Positions 17,136-24,979 of a stretch of 41,819 nt of DNA are shown here, one piece after another. The DNA is from JAWLEP01 sp964553045. Its GTDB lineage: Bacteria; Fermentibacterota; Fermentibacteria; Fermentibacterales; JCC-6. A program made the translations under genes and the position numbers. The DNA is taken from the NCBI GenBank assembly GCA_964553045.1, contig CAZKJG010000023.1:1-41819 (forward strand). The letters run 5' to 3'. Position 1 is the stretch's first letter; every line of letters begins with the position of its first letter. A model generated the notes under the pieces. That model had not been told where the DNA came from and did not search any database. It saw only the letters and a list, made by a program, of their open reading frames with translations.

Positions 17136-17899
17136 AGCTGGAGTCGCTCTCCGTCGGCTACGCCGGAAGGATTCTCGTCTCCGAGCTCAGCCTCGTCCTC
17201 CGGCCCGGCGAGATCTGTGGCGTTATCGGCCCCAACGGAGTGGGGAAGAGCACCCTGCTGCGGGCGCTGCTGGATCTGGGCCCGCAGACCTCGGGAGCGG
17301 TACGAATATGCGGCGGCCCCTCGGAGTCCCTGACCCGAATGCAGCGGGCCCGGCTGGTGGCCTACGTCCCACAGGACTCCTCCCCGTCTCCCGGCCTTAC
17401 CGTCATGGAATCCGTCCTGCTGGGCCGCCATCCGCACCGGCGGAGCTGGTCGGCCGACTCCCCGCGGGACCGCGAGGTGGCCCGCATGGCCATGGACAGC
17501 ACCGAGACCTGGGAGCTTCGGGACAGGCCGTTCGGCAACATCTCCGGCGGGGAGAGAAGAAGGGTCCTGATCGCCAGCGCCCTGGCGCAGGAACCCAGCC
17601 TTCTGCTGCTCGACGAACCCGGAGCATCGCTGGACTTCCGGCATCGGGTGAACCTGTGGCTGCTTCTCGGCAAGCTGGCCTCAGGGGGGCTGTCGGTTCT
17701 GGTGACCACCCACGAGACCAACGTGGCCAGCGCCTTCCTAGACAGGGTACTTCTCCTCAGGGAGGGCGGACACGTTCTGGGCGAACCGGAGGAGATATTC
17801 CGCTCCGACCTTCTCTCGGAGGTGTTCGGGGTCCGGCTTTCGGTCCGGCCGACCGCCTCCGGCTGGCAGGTTGTGCCCAGCCTGCCCGAAGGGCTCTGA
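17120..17899 (+). CDS. ABC-importer ATP-binding protein (BtuD/FhuC type)
   Basis: The 259-residue ATPase has Walker A GPNGVGKST, Q-loop YVPQDSS, signature ISGGERRRVLIA, Walker B LLLLDEPGASLD and the switch His in TTHETN. Spacing fits the FecE/BtuD/FhuC family that energises iron-siderophore, heme and cobalamin import. The start is GTG 17120, inside the end of the binding-protein gene, with GAGAGGAT upstream. Its stop overlaps the permease ATG by one base. Order binding protein, ATPase, permease makes one complete type II importer. Confidence 0.92.
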   Translation: MPEVLELESLSVGYAGRILVSELSLVLRPGEICGVIGPNGVGKSTLLRALLDLGPQTSGAVRICGGPSESLTRMQRARLVAYVPQDSSPSPGLTVMESVLLGRHPHRRSWSADSPRDREVARMAMDSTETWELRDRPFGNISGGERRRVLIASALAQEPSLLLLDEPGASLDFRHRVNLWLLLGKLASGGLSVLVTTHETNVASAFLDRVLLLREGGHVLGEPEEIFRSDLLSEVFGVRLSVRPTASGWQVVPSLPEGL

Positions 17900-18834
17900 T
17901 GAGGGGTCTAGGGGTCTCCCTGGGCGTTGTGCTGGCGGTGGGCGTGATCCTGTCGCTGGCCCTGGGACCCATGCGGGGGGCGCCGGAGTGGGTGATTCTC
18001 AGGCTGCGGCTGCCCAGGACGGCGCTTGCCCTGATGGCGGGGGCATCTCTGGCTGTATCGGGCTGCGTTCTCCAGGCGGTTCTGAGAAACGGCCTGGCCA
18101 CACCCTACACCCTGGGAATCTCGGCCGGTGCGGGGGTAACCGCCGGAGCCCTTCTGCTCTCCGGCGCCGTGGTTTCCCGAATGGTGCTGGTGCTGTGCGG
18201 AACGGGCGGGGCGCTGGTTACCGTGGCCGCGGTATACGCTCTGGCCCGGGCGGCGGCGGGAGGCGGGACCGGCTCCAGAATCGTGTTGGCCGGGGTGACT
18301 CTTAACCTGATCGGAGCCTCGGTGCTGCTGCTTTTCGAGTATCTGAGCCCCGCCAGCAGGCTGGTGGAGATAATCAGATGGATGATGGGCGACCTTTCGG
18401 CCGTGGACTCCCAGCTCCCCCTATACCTGCTGCCCTTCACGCTGGTGGGTCTCGTCGTTGCGGGGGCCAGGGCCGGAGTGCTGAATCAGCTGCAGAGCGG
18501 CCACGGTCTGGCTGCCAGCAGGGGAGTGGCCATCGCCCGCGAACGGGCGCTGCTGCTGGCTGCTGCCGCCCTGCTGGCCGGGGGAACCGTGGGCGCCGTG
18601 GGCCCCATCGGTTTCGTCGGCCTCATAGTGCCGCACATGATGCGAAGGCTGGCCGGGGGAGACTACCGCCGGCTGGTGTACGCCTCTGCACTGGGGGGCG
18701 CGGCGTTGCTGCTGCTGGCCGACGTGGCCTCCCGCCTGGTAATAAGCCCGGCGGAGCTGCCCATAGGGGTGGTGATGTCCATACTGGGCGGGCCCTTCTT
18801 CCTTTACCTGCTTCTGCGGGGCGACAGGGCGTGA
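17899..18834 (+). CDS. ABC-importer permease (BtuC/FecCD family)
   Basis: A 311-residue polytopic inner-membrane protein of the FecCD/BtuC family with about eight to ten hydrophobic helices. Family signatures are LRLPRTALALMAGASLAVSG (residues 35-55), the LATPYTLGISAGAG loop, and the cytoplasmic coupling region GPIGFVGLIVPHMMRRLAGGDYR, followed by the C-terminal ELPIGVVMSILGGPFFLYLL. The ATG at 17899 shares a base with the ATPase stop. It converges on the PpiD-like gene with only 8 bases between the two stops, and no terminator hairpin is apparent there. Confidence 0.92.
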   Translation: MRGLGVSLGVVLAVGVILSLALGPMRGAPEWVILRLRLPRTALALMAGASLAVSGCVLQAVLRNGLATPYTLGISAGAGVTAGALLLSGAVVSRMVLVLCGTGGALVTVAAVYALARAAAGGGTGSRIVLAGVTLNLIGASVLLLFEYLSPASRLVEIIRWMMGDLSAVDSQLPLYLLPFTLVGLVVAGARAGVLNQLQSGHGLAASRGVAIARERALLLAAAALLAGGTVGAVGPIGFVGLIVPHMMRRLAGGDYRRLVYASALGGAALLLLADVASRLVISPAELPIGVVMSILGGPFFLYLLLRGDRA

Positions 18835-18842
18835 TGGATGTC

Positions 18843-20678
18843 CTATTCGCCCGGAACTTCCTCCAGAGAGTCGCGGGCGGCGCGTATGGAGTCCGCCCTT
18901 GCCGCGTACTCGTCTCGCAGGTCGACCACCTCGCCGGAGCTGCGCAGCCATTGCAGGAGGTCCCGCCTGTACGTACGGGAGTATCTGTCCTGCAGCGACA
19001 GGTAGCGAAGGGGGAGGACGCCCTCCGGCAGAGACTGTCTCTGACGGGAGGAGATCTCGGCGACAACGGCGGCTCCGCCGGTTCCGTAGGGCCCCATGGG
19101 CTCCAGCTCCGGCATGAGGATGGCGTCATAGCCGAACCTGCTGTTGGCAAGAAGGCCGGATACCGCCGAGGGATCTCCGTCTGCGTCGGCAATGACCTGC
19201 ATGGGCGCGAAGTCGCCGGTGGTGCGGACCTCCAGTGATTCCGACTCAGCGTAATCCAACAGTCCGAGAGCCCTTTCACGCATGGAGATCAGTGCATCCT
19301 CCGCCATATCCATCGAGGCCCTCCTCTGGGCCCTGGAGTACGCTTCCAGTTCCAGCCTGCCCGAATCCAGCGCCCCTTGATAGGAGAGAGTGTCGGCCGG
19401 TGACCACGAGAGCTTCTTCCCGATTGTAAGCGCGGGGTAGGAGCCCCGATAGCTGGGTGAGTAGAAGATCGGGCTGATCTCGCCGACCCAGCTGCTGTCG
19501 AGGCAGTAGGCTCTGAGGCCCTCCGTGAGCATGCCGGCGAGGCGGGCGTCGGGGGTTACGGTGGTCTGGCCGAAGTCTATCACCACGAGACTGTCGGAGA
19601 GGGGCATCTCCATCTCCATCAGCTCTTCGGAGTGTTCCTGCAGCGCCCACATCGTCTCCCGAATGGTGGCGCGTGTGGGCCTGACGGGAACCTGCCAGTG
19701 GGCCAGTCGAAGGCTGTCCTGGACGGCCGCAAGCGATTCCGGGGCTTCACGAACCTCCAGCACCGACCAGGAATGCATGGTTGAGCCTATGCCCCCCTGC
19801 ATTTCCACGGGCGTGGTGATATCCCCTTCGGACAGCTCGGACGCCTGCCCGGTGTACTCGGCCAGGCTGCCCCTGGTCACGGTCACGGTATCCGCCTGGG
19901 GAGCGCCGGACAGGGCGAGTGAGTCAACCTCGGCGGCGGCCAGGTCGCGGTCTTCGGCGGAGGGGGTGACCATCACGGTCAGGTAGTCGAGGGTGGCGGA
20001 CTCCGGTTCCACGAAGCTCTCGAGGTTGGAGTCGTAGAAGTCACGCAGGGTGTCGGGGTCCGGGGGCTCGGGGCTGGCCCTGAAGGCGATGTACCTGGCC
20101 TCTACGGAGCTGAGCATGGCACGGTTGAGGAAGTCCAGCTCCCGGGCGGAGGCCATGCTCTCCAGCCGGACCTGGGCGGAGAAGCGCATGGCGGACATCT
20201 GGCTCATGACCATGTACAGCTGCTGATTGTAGCTGGGGTCCTCCCGGTAGGAGTCAAGGAGGGTCTCCGGGTCCTCCTGGCCGGAAATGCGCAGCTGCTC
20301 GACCAGAAAGGCCTCCGCCAGCTCCCGGCTCACCCGGGGCCATTGCAGGTCCCGGAGGTAGTCGCTCATCAGAACTCCGGCCACCAGGGAATCGAAGGCC
20401 GCCTCCTCCAGCCCGGGTTCCAGGAACGCCAGCTCGTTGTCGGGAGCCGGATTTCCCATCATCTCCTGCTGCTGCTTTCTCTGGCGGTAGAGCTCCGCCC
20501 TCATCTCCAGAAGCTGTTCGGGCACCAGCCGGGTTTCGTTGACCTTGGCGATAGCGCCGCGGTCGGCCCTGTCATCGCCGAAGTTGCCCGTGCCCCAGCC
20601 GACGAATATCAGGCCGACGAACATGACAATGATGACGATGAGGAATATCTTTGCCTTGTCTCTGAACCAACTGAGCAT
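18843..20678 (-). CDS. Membrane-anchored PpiD/SurA-like periplasmic foldase, parvulin domain degenerate
   Basis: This 611-residue protein opens like PpiD: a short cytoplasmic MLSWFRDKAK, one transmembrane helix (about residues 11-30) ending in GWGTGNFG, then an extracytoplasmic SurA-N-like helical domain containing INGxxV-like AIAKVNETRLVPEQ. PpiD-type proteins help newly exported outer-membrane and periplasmic proteins fold. Where a PpiC rotamase domain is expected (about 190-310) only traces remain, such as LSEGDITTPVEMQGG and WSVLEVREA; the usual SHIL start and F-x-x-LA segment are missing. Start 20678 follows GGGGGAG. Catalytic activity is doubtful; chaperone activity is more likely. No Lys/Arg-rich nucleic-acid-binding region is visible. 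Confidence 0.78.
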   Translation of the reverse strand: MLSWFRDKAKIFLIVIIVMFVGLIFVGWGTGNFGDDRADRGAIAKVNETRLVPEQLLEMRAELYRQRKQQQEMMGNPAPDNELAFLEPGLEEAAFDSLVAGVLMSDYLRDLQWPRVSRELAEAFLVEQLRISGQEDPETLLDSYREDPSYNQQLYMVMSQMSAMRFSAQVRLESMASARELDFLNRAMLSSVEARYIAFRASPEPPDPDTLRDFYDSNLESFVEPESATLDYLTVMVTPSAEDRDLAAAEVDSLALSGAPQADTVTVTRGSLAEYTGQASELSEGDITTPVEMQGGIGSTMHSWSVLEVREAPESLAAVQDSLRLAHWQVPVRPTRATIRETMWALQEHSEELMEMEMPLSDSLVVIDFGQTTVTPDARLAGMLTEGLRAYCLDSSWVGEISPIFYSPSYRGSYPALTIGKKLSWSPADTLSYQGALDSGRLELEAYSRAQRRASMDMAEDALISMRERALGLLDYAESESLEVRTTGDFAPMQVIADADGDPSAVSGLLANSRFGYDAILMPELEPMGPYGTGGAAVVAEISSRQRQSLPEGVLPLRYLSLQDRYSRTYRRDLLQWLRSSGEVVDLRDEYAARADSIRAARDSLEEVPGE

Positions 20679-20714
20679 CTCACTCCCCCAGAAGTTGTAT
20701 CGCAATGACGGGGA

Positions 20715-20743
20715 ACAATAGCCAACAGCGGCGGGCATTGCAA
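20715..20743 (-). promoter_or_regulatory. Candidate promoter for the PpiD-like gene
   Basis: On the reverse strand TTGCAA (20743-20738) and TATTGT (20720-20715) are 17 bases apart, each matching four of six consensus positions. The predicted transcript would have about 30 bases of leader before the start at 20678. It is the best candidate in the 117-base divergent gap to holA. Confidence 0.4.
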
Positions 20744-20795
20744 GGTCGGGAGAGCCCGCCGGCCGAGGCGGGGCCGTCGGAGGAGGTAGCTGCCG

Positions 20796-21776
20796 GTGAG
20801 AGGTTTCGACCAGATGGAAAGGGAGGTCCGCAAGGCCTCCCCGGGAGCGGTGACGCTGCTGGCGGGCGAGGAGCTCTACCAGCGAAACAGGCTTCTCGAG
20901 GGCGCGATCGAGGCTTACCGGGCCAGCGGGTTCGAGCTGGTCAGGCTGGATTGCGCAGAAGTGGGTCCGGGCGACCTGGGCCGGGCCTTTACGGAGGGGT
21001 CTCTGTTCTCCGGCTCGAGCCTGCTGCTGATCTTCGGCCCCATGGCCCTGAACAGGTCCGTGAAGGCCTCCCTGCTGGAGCACCTGTCGGCCCTGGACGG
21101 GAACGCCGCTGTCGTGGTCACCGACCGGACCAGGATCAAGAGCGGGACGCTGGGGAAGATAGCCGGAATGGGCAGGTCGTACGTCTGCTACGATCCCTGG
21201 GACCGGGACATGCCCGGGTGGATCTCCCGGCTGGCGTCGGAGAACGACGTCCGACTGGACGGATCGGGAGCCGCCACCCTGACCGCGCACGCCGGAGGCT
21301 CCCTGGGCAGGCTGGCATCGGCCATGCAGGCGCTGTCGCTGTACTTCAGCGACCCCGGCCGTCAGCTGGGCGCGGAGGAGGTGCGCGAGGTGCTGGCGGG
21401 ATCGGCCGATTGCGACATCTACGCCCTCGGTGATCGGATAATGGGGGACAGCAGACCCAAGGCCCTGGAAGCCGTCCGCTCACTTCTGCGCTCGGGAGAG
21501 GAGCCCGTGGCCATGCTGGCATACGTGTACAGTCACTGGTCACGGGTCATGCGTGCCCGGGCCCTACTGGCCAGCCGCGGACACAAATGCAATATTGGTC
21601 GGGAGCTGGGCGTGGCGCCGTTTCTGGCCCGCAAGCTGAAGTCCCATGCGTCGAGTTATTCTGGTACGCCGGTATACGTTGCTGCCGAAGCATTTGCATC
21701 GGCAGACGAATCGCTCAAGACGGGAGGTGACCCCTACGCCGTGCTGGCCGGCCTTGTGCTCGTCTTGACAAGCTGA
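20796..21776 (+). CDS. holA: DNA polymerase III delta subunit
   Basis: HolA is the clamp-loader subunit that opens the beta sliding clamp. The 326-residue protein follows the family pattern: the N-terminal VTLLAGEELYQRNRLLEGAIEAY, an early acidic strand with LVRLDCAEV, SLFSGSSLLLIFGP, a central AAVVVTDRTRIKSGTLGKI, and the C-terminal helical collar with LRSGEEPVAMLAYVYSHWSRVMRAR. The GTG at 20796 has GGAGGAGGT eight bases upstream, a strong site. It is divergent from the PpiD-like gene and 74 bases before the zinc-ribbon gene. Confidence 0.9.
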   Translation: MRGFDQMEREVRKASPGAVTLLAGEELYQRNRLLEGAIEAYRASGFELVRLDCAEVGPGDLGRAFTEGSLFSGSSLLLIFGPMALNRSVKASLLEHLSALDGNAAVVVTDRTRIKSGTLGKIAGMGRSYVCYDPWDRDMPGWISRLASENDVRLDGSGAATLTAHAGGSLGRLASAMQALSLYFSDPGRQLGAEEVREVLAGSADCDIYALGDRIMGDSRPKALEAVRSLLRSGEEPVAMLAYVYSHWSRVMRARALLASRGHKCNIGRELGVAPFLARKLKSHASSYSGTPVYVAAEAFASADESLKTGGDPYAVLAGLVLVLTS

Positions 21777-21850
21777 GCATTTTAGAGAAACGTAGTGCTG
21801 AATTTAGGGAAACCACACCGTCCGGGCAGGACGTCCAGAGAGGAGGGGAA

Positions 21851-22534
21851 ATGGCCGAAGTCCTTGAAGACAAGATACAGGGTCTGCTGGCCAAGAGAAG
21901 CGAACTCGCCGATCGTCTCGACAACCTCGAGAAACTTCGGGCCGAGACCAACGAGAGGGTCTACAAGAGGATCCGCGGGGATTACGACACCCAGCTCCAG
22001 GAGGTCCTGAACGGGATCAACGAGGAGCGGGGAACCCTCGAGTCGAAGGTCGAGGAGCTGAGGGGAAAGATCGATGAGAAGGAGAACCTGCATACGAAGC
22101 AGTCCGACAAGGTCGACGAGCTTCAGATGCGGGCCCGTCTGAAGGAGTTCGACGAAAACGACAACGAATTCGTCGAGGAACTCAACTCGGCGAAAAAGGC
22201 CAGAAACGACACCGCGGACGAGCTGGAGACGCTCAGGGCCGAGCTGGCCGATCTCAACAAGGTCCTCAAGGACGTCGATGCGGCCACTTCCGGCGAAGCG
22301 GCGACGGAGCCGGAGGGGTTCGGCGAGGAAGAGCCCGAGGAGATCGGGGAGCTGGACCTGGAGGAGGACCTGGAGCTGGAGGACGAGGACGGCGTCAAGT
22401 GCCCCAGCTGCGGCCACGTCAACCCTCCCCAGAAGCTGGCCTGCGAGGACTGCGGAACTTCCCTGGAGGACGAGGACCTGGTCATCGACGACGATTTCGA
22501 TCTCGTGGATGACGACGTCGACCTCGACCTGTAG
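21851..22534 (+). CDS. Coiled-coil protein with C-terminal zinc ribbon and very acidic tail
   Basis: A 227-residue cytoplasmic protein. Residues 1 to about 145 are an almost uninterrupted charged coiled coil, followed by an acidic linker. A zinc ribbon CPSCGHVNPPQKLACEDCG comes next (about 185-205), and the protein ends in a run of Asp/Glu/Leu/Val residues. The layout (long helical hairpin plus ribbon) recalls the CT398/YbgI-like family of coiled-coil zinc-ribbon proteins (DUF164/ZN-ribbon type), although here the ribbon is a single compact CxxC...CxxC. The start has AGGAGGGG just upstream. A strong terminator follows 20 bases after the stop. A role in nucleic-acid or ribosome-associated processes is only a guess. 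Confidence 0.8.
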   Translation: MAEVLEDKIQGLLAKRSELADRLDNLEKLRAETNERVYKRIRGDYDTQLQEVLNGINEERGTLESKVEELRGKIDEKENLHTKQSDKVDELQMRARLKEFDENDNEFVEELNSAKKARNDTADELETLRAELADLNKVLKDVDAATSGEAATEPEGFGEEEPEEIGELDLEEDLELEDEDGVKCPSCGHVNPPQKLACEDCGTSLEDEDLVIDDDFDLVDDDVDLDL

Positions 22535-22554
22535 CGGATCGGCGGCGGAGAAAG

Positions 22555-22593
22555 ACCGGGCAGGGCCCCGCGAGGGGCTCGGGCCCGGTTTTT
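22555..22593. terminator. Rho-independent terminator, probably bidirectional
   Basis: ACCGGGC at 22555-22561 pairs with GCCCGGT at 22583-22589, and inside it GCCCC pairs with GGGGC around a GCGA loop; the stem is followed by TTTTT. It closes the forward zinc-ribbon gene. Being a near-perfect palindrome with AAAG on the other side, it may also help terminate reverse-strand asd, which ends at 22607. Confidence 0.85.
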
Positions 22594-22606
22594 CGGTTTC
22601 GGGGCT

Positions 22607-23554
22607 TCAGTCCAGCAGAAGCTCCAGTATCTGGACGGCGTTGAGGGCGGCGCCCTTTCGAAGGTTGTCGGCGGTGACCCAGAACTGCAGCATTCGCGGT
22701 TCGGCCGGGTGGTTCCTGATCCTGCCCACCCCGACCGTGTCGCTTCCGGCCAGCCTCAGGGGCCCGAAGCCGTTTTCGGAAACCACCACACCGGGAGCGT
22801 TCCGGAGCAGCTCCGTGACCCGCGCGACGGGCAGGGGCGCGCGCAACATCACCGAAACGGATTCTGTGTGTCCCACCTCTACGGCCACCCTGGCGCAGGC
22901 CGGGAAGACGCTGAAGGAATCGTCCATGATCTTCTGCGTTTCCCGAATCAGCTTGAGCTCCTCTCCGCAGTACCCTTCCGGGCCGGGCTCGCCGATCTCC
23001 GTAAGGACGTTTCCGTGATACCGCGGGCCCTCTCCGGTTGCGCCTCCGATCTGCGACCGGAGCCTCTGCAACTCCCTTCTGCCGGCTCCGGATACCGCCT
23101 GGTAGGTGGATACGGATACCCATTCCAGGGGAATCTCGCGGGCAATGGGCGCCAGAGCCGTGACCAGCTGTATTGTGGAGCAGTTGGGGTTGGCTATAAT
23201 TCCATGGTGGCTGTCGAGAGCATCCGGGTTGACCTCGGGAACGACCAGGGGGACGTCATCTCGCATTCTGAAAGCAGAGGAGTTGTCAACGATCACGGCG
23301 CCCGCTGCAGCGCACTGCTGAACCCATTTCCGGGCCACTTCCGAGGAGGTGGCGCCCAGCAGGAAGTCACCGGCTCCCACGGCGTCGGGATCGAGTACCC
23401 GGACCGGAATGGACTCGTCGCCGAATGGAGCCCGCCGTCCGCCGACGGACGCGAACGCCATCACGCTGTCAATGGCGAGTCCGATCCGGCTGTGTACGAT
23501 GTCCAGCATCTCCCTGCCCACCAGACCCGTTGCCCCCACCACTCCCACTCTCAA
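22607..23554 (-). CDS. asd: Aspartate-semialdehyde dehydrogenase
   Basis: Asd reduces L-4-aspartyl phosphate to aspartate semialdehyde with NADPH, feeding lysine/diaminopimelate, threonine and methionine synthesis. The 315-residue protein has the nucleotide-binding GVVGATGLVGREML at residues 3-16, VDNSSAFRM, the catalytic Cys in ANPNCSTIQ, STYQAVSGAG, and the active-site region ACARVAVEVGHTESV. It is slightly shorter than most family members. The start is TTG 23554: the reverse strand carries GGAGGTGA five bases upstream and the Rossmann motif follows at once. Its 5' end overlaps, on the opposite strand, the presumed start of the mltD-like gene. Confidence 0.94.
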   Translation of the reverse strand: MRVGVVGATGLVGREMLDIVHSRIGLAIDSVMAFASVGGRRAPFGDESIPVRVLDPDAVGAGDFLLGATSSEVARKWVQQCAAAGAVIVDNSSAFRMRDDVPLVVPEVNPDALDSHHGIIANPNCSTIQLVTALAPIAREIPLEWVSVSTYQAVSGAGRRELQRLRSQIGGATGEGPRYHGNVLTEIGEPGPEGYCGEELKLIRETQKIMDDSFSVFPACARVAVEVGHTESVSVMLRAPLPVARVTELLRNAPGVVVSENGFGPLRLAGSDTVGVGRIRNHPAEPRMLQFWVTADNLRKGAALNAVQILELLLD

Positions 23555-24970
23555 CGGCTCACCTCCGCTTCGGCTGTCCTGGCGCTAGGTACGATCCTGG
23601 CTCTCACCCTCTCCTGCTCGGGAACAAAGCTAACAGCGGAGAGCAAGAGGTCAACCGTATCCTCCCAGCCGGCTTCGGTCGAGCCGTGCTCGCTGATGCC
23701 GGTGAGGTACGGAATAGGACCCTCTCCGGGTCTGGGCGAGCAGGCTCCCGTGCCCGAGGGTCTTTCCAGCCTCTCGGATCTGGCCTACAGGGCCGAAGAC
23801 ATGCCCGCCAACCCGCGCCTGCTGGAGACCCTGGAGGACATGCTGGCCAGCGAGGGCCTTCCCGGATGGCTGGCGGCCCTGCCATGGATAGAGAGCGAGT
23901 ACTCCATAGGATGCTTCTCCAGAGCCGGCGCCGCAGGACCCTGGCAGTTCATGAGGGAGACCGCCAGGAATTTCGGCATGGCGGTAAACGGCGAAGTGGA
24001 CGAACGCTACTCCTGGGCCGGTTCCAGCCGGGGTGCGGCCCAGTACCTCCGATACCTGTACCGCCGTTTTGGAGACTGGACCTGGGCGCTGGCGGCCTAC
24101 AATTGCGGAGAGGGCGTGATGGCCAGGGCCCTGCGGTCGGGCGAAACGGATTTCACGCGTCTGGACCTCCCCGGTGAGACCGACAGGTTCGTGCCGCGGT
24201 TCGCGGCGGCGGCCAAGGCGTACCGGCTCCGCCCCAGGGCCTCGGAGGGCCTGGCGGTGGTTGCCGTTCCCCCCGGACTGGACCTGAGGGTGCTGGCGGC
24301 GGAAACGAGCCTGGGAATAGACTCCATCATGGCCCTCAACCGGGGCTACTTCCGTCAGTCCACCCCCTTGGGGGGTGACATGTGGGAGCTCATGGTGCCC
24401 CGGAACAGGGCCGGGACGGTATTCCGCGAGGCCTGGAAAGCCGACCGCAGCGTCTACAGGGTAAGGGGAGGCGACAGCTGGGTCGCGGTCGCGGCCGCCA
24501 CGGGCGTTTCGGAGCGGCGGCTCCGGGAGTCCAATCCCCAAGCGTCCATGGTGCCCGGAGCCAGGATTTCGCTGCCCCCGGCCGAACGCTACGGAGAGGG
24601 GCAGCTGGGGTATGCGGTTTACATCGTCCGGACCGGTGACACATTGTCGGGCATAGGCGCCCGCGCCGGGGTGAGCTCCCGGGAGGTGGCCGAGTGGAAC
24701 GGAATCGGCCCGGATGACACGATATACCCCGGCCAGAGGCTGGTTCTGCGGGGGTCGGGAGGCGGCTCGTCCGATCCGGAGGTTGCCGCGCCGCCGGAAC
24801 CGGAGATAATAAGGGGGGAGGAAACCGTGAGGCACACCGTGAGGGAGGGCGATACCCTGTGGGGCATAGCTTCCTCCTACGGGGTCACGGTCGAGCAGCT
24901 GAAGCGGCTCAACGACCTGGAAGGCGATCATCTTGGCATTGGCGACGTTCTCGTGGTAATACCTGAATAG
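23492..24970 (+). CDS. mltD: MltD-like membrane-bound lytic transglycosylase with LysM domains (start uncertain)
   Basis: A lipoprotein transglycosylase that cleaves peptidoglycan. The GH23 domain has the catalytic Glu in PWIESEYS (about residue 134 from the start used here), then AGAAGPWQFMRETARNFGM, DERYSW, and the FGDWTWALAAYNCGEG block typical of MltD. Three LysM modules follow: VYRVRGGDSW (weak), VYIVRTGDTLSGI and RHTVREGDTLWGI. A signal peptide with lipobox LTLSC (Cys codon at 23615) is clear, but no ATG/GTG/TTG lies near it. GTG 23492 is the nearest upstream in-frame codon, has no good ribosome binding site, and would put 62 bases antisense to asd; CTG 23579 is another option. It is followed after 9 bases by the large repeat-protein gene. 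Confidence 0.85.
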   Translation: MYDVQHLPAHQTRCPHHSHSQRLTSASAVLALGTILALTLSCSGTKLTAESKRSTVSSQPASVEPCSLMPVRYGIGPSPGLGEQAPVPEGLSSLSDLAYRAEDMPANPRLLETLEDMLASEGLPGWLAALPWIESEYSIGCFSRAGAAGPWQFMRETARNFGMAVNGEVDERYSWAGSSRGAAQYLRYLYRRFGDWTWALAAYNCGEGVMARALRSGETDFTRLDLPGETDRFVPRFAAAAKAYRLRPRASEGLAVVAVPPGLDLRVLAAETSLGIDSIMALNRGYFRQSTPLGGDMWELMVPRNRAGTVFREAWKADRSVYRVRGGDSWVAVAAATGVSERRLRESNPQASMVPGARISLPPAERYGEGQLGYAVYIVRTGDTLSGIGARAGVSSREVAEWNGIGPDDTIYPGQRLVLRGSGGGSSDPEVAAPPEPEIIRGEETVRHTVREGDTLWGIASSYGVTVEQLKRLNDLEGDHLGIGDVLVVIPE

Positions 24971-24979
24971 GATCTGCAG

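Noticed and set aside
21765..21793. Perfect TTGACA at 21765-21770 as a promoter for the zinc-ribbon gene
   Set aside because: It encodes the last codons of holA and no acceptable -10 occurs at 16-18 bases (AAACGT at 17).
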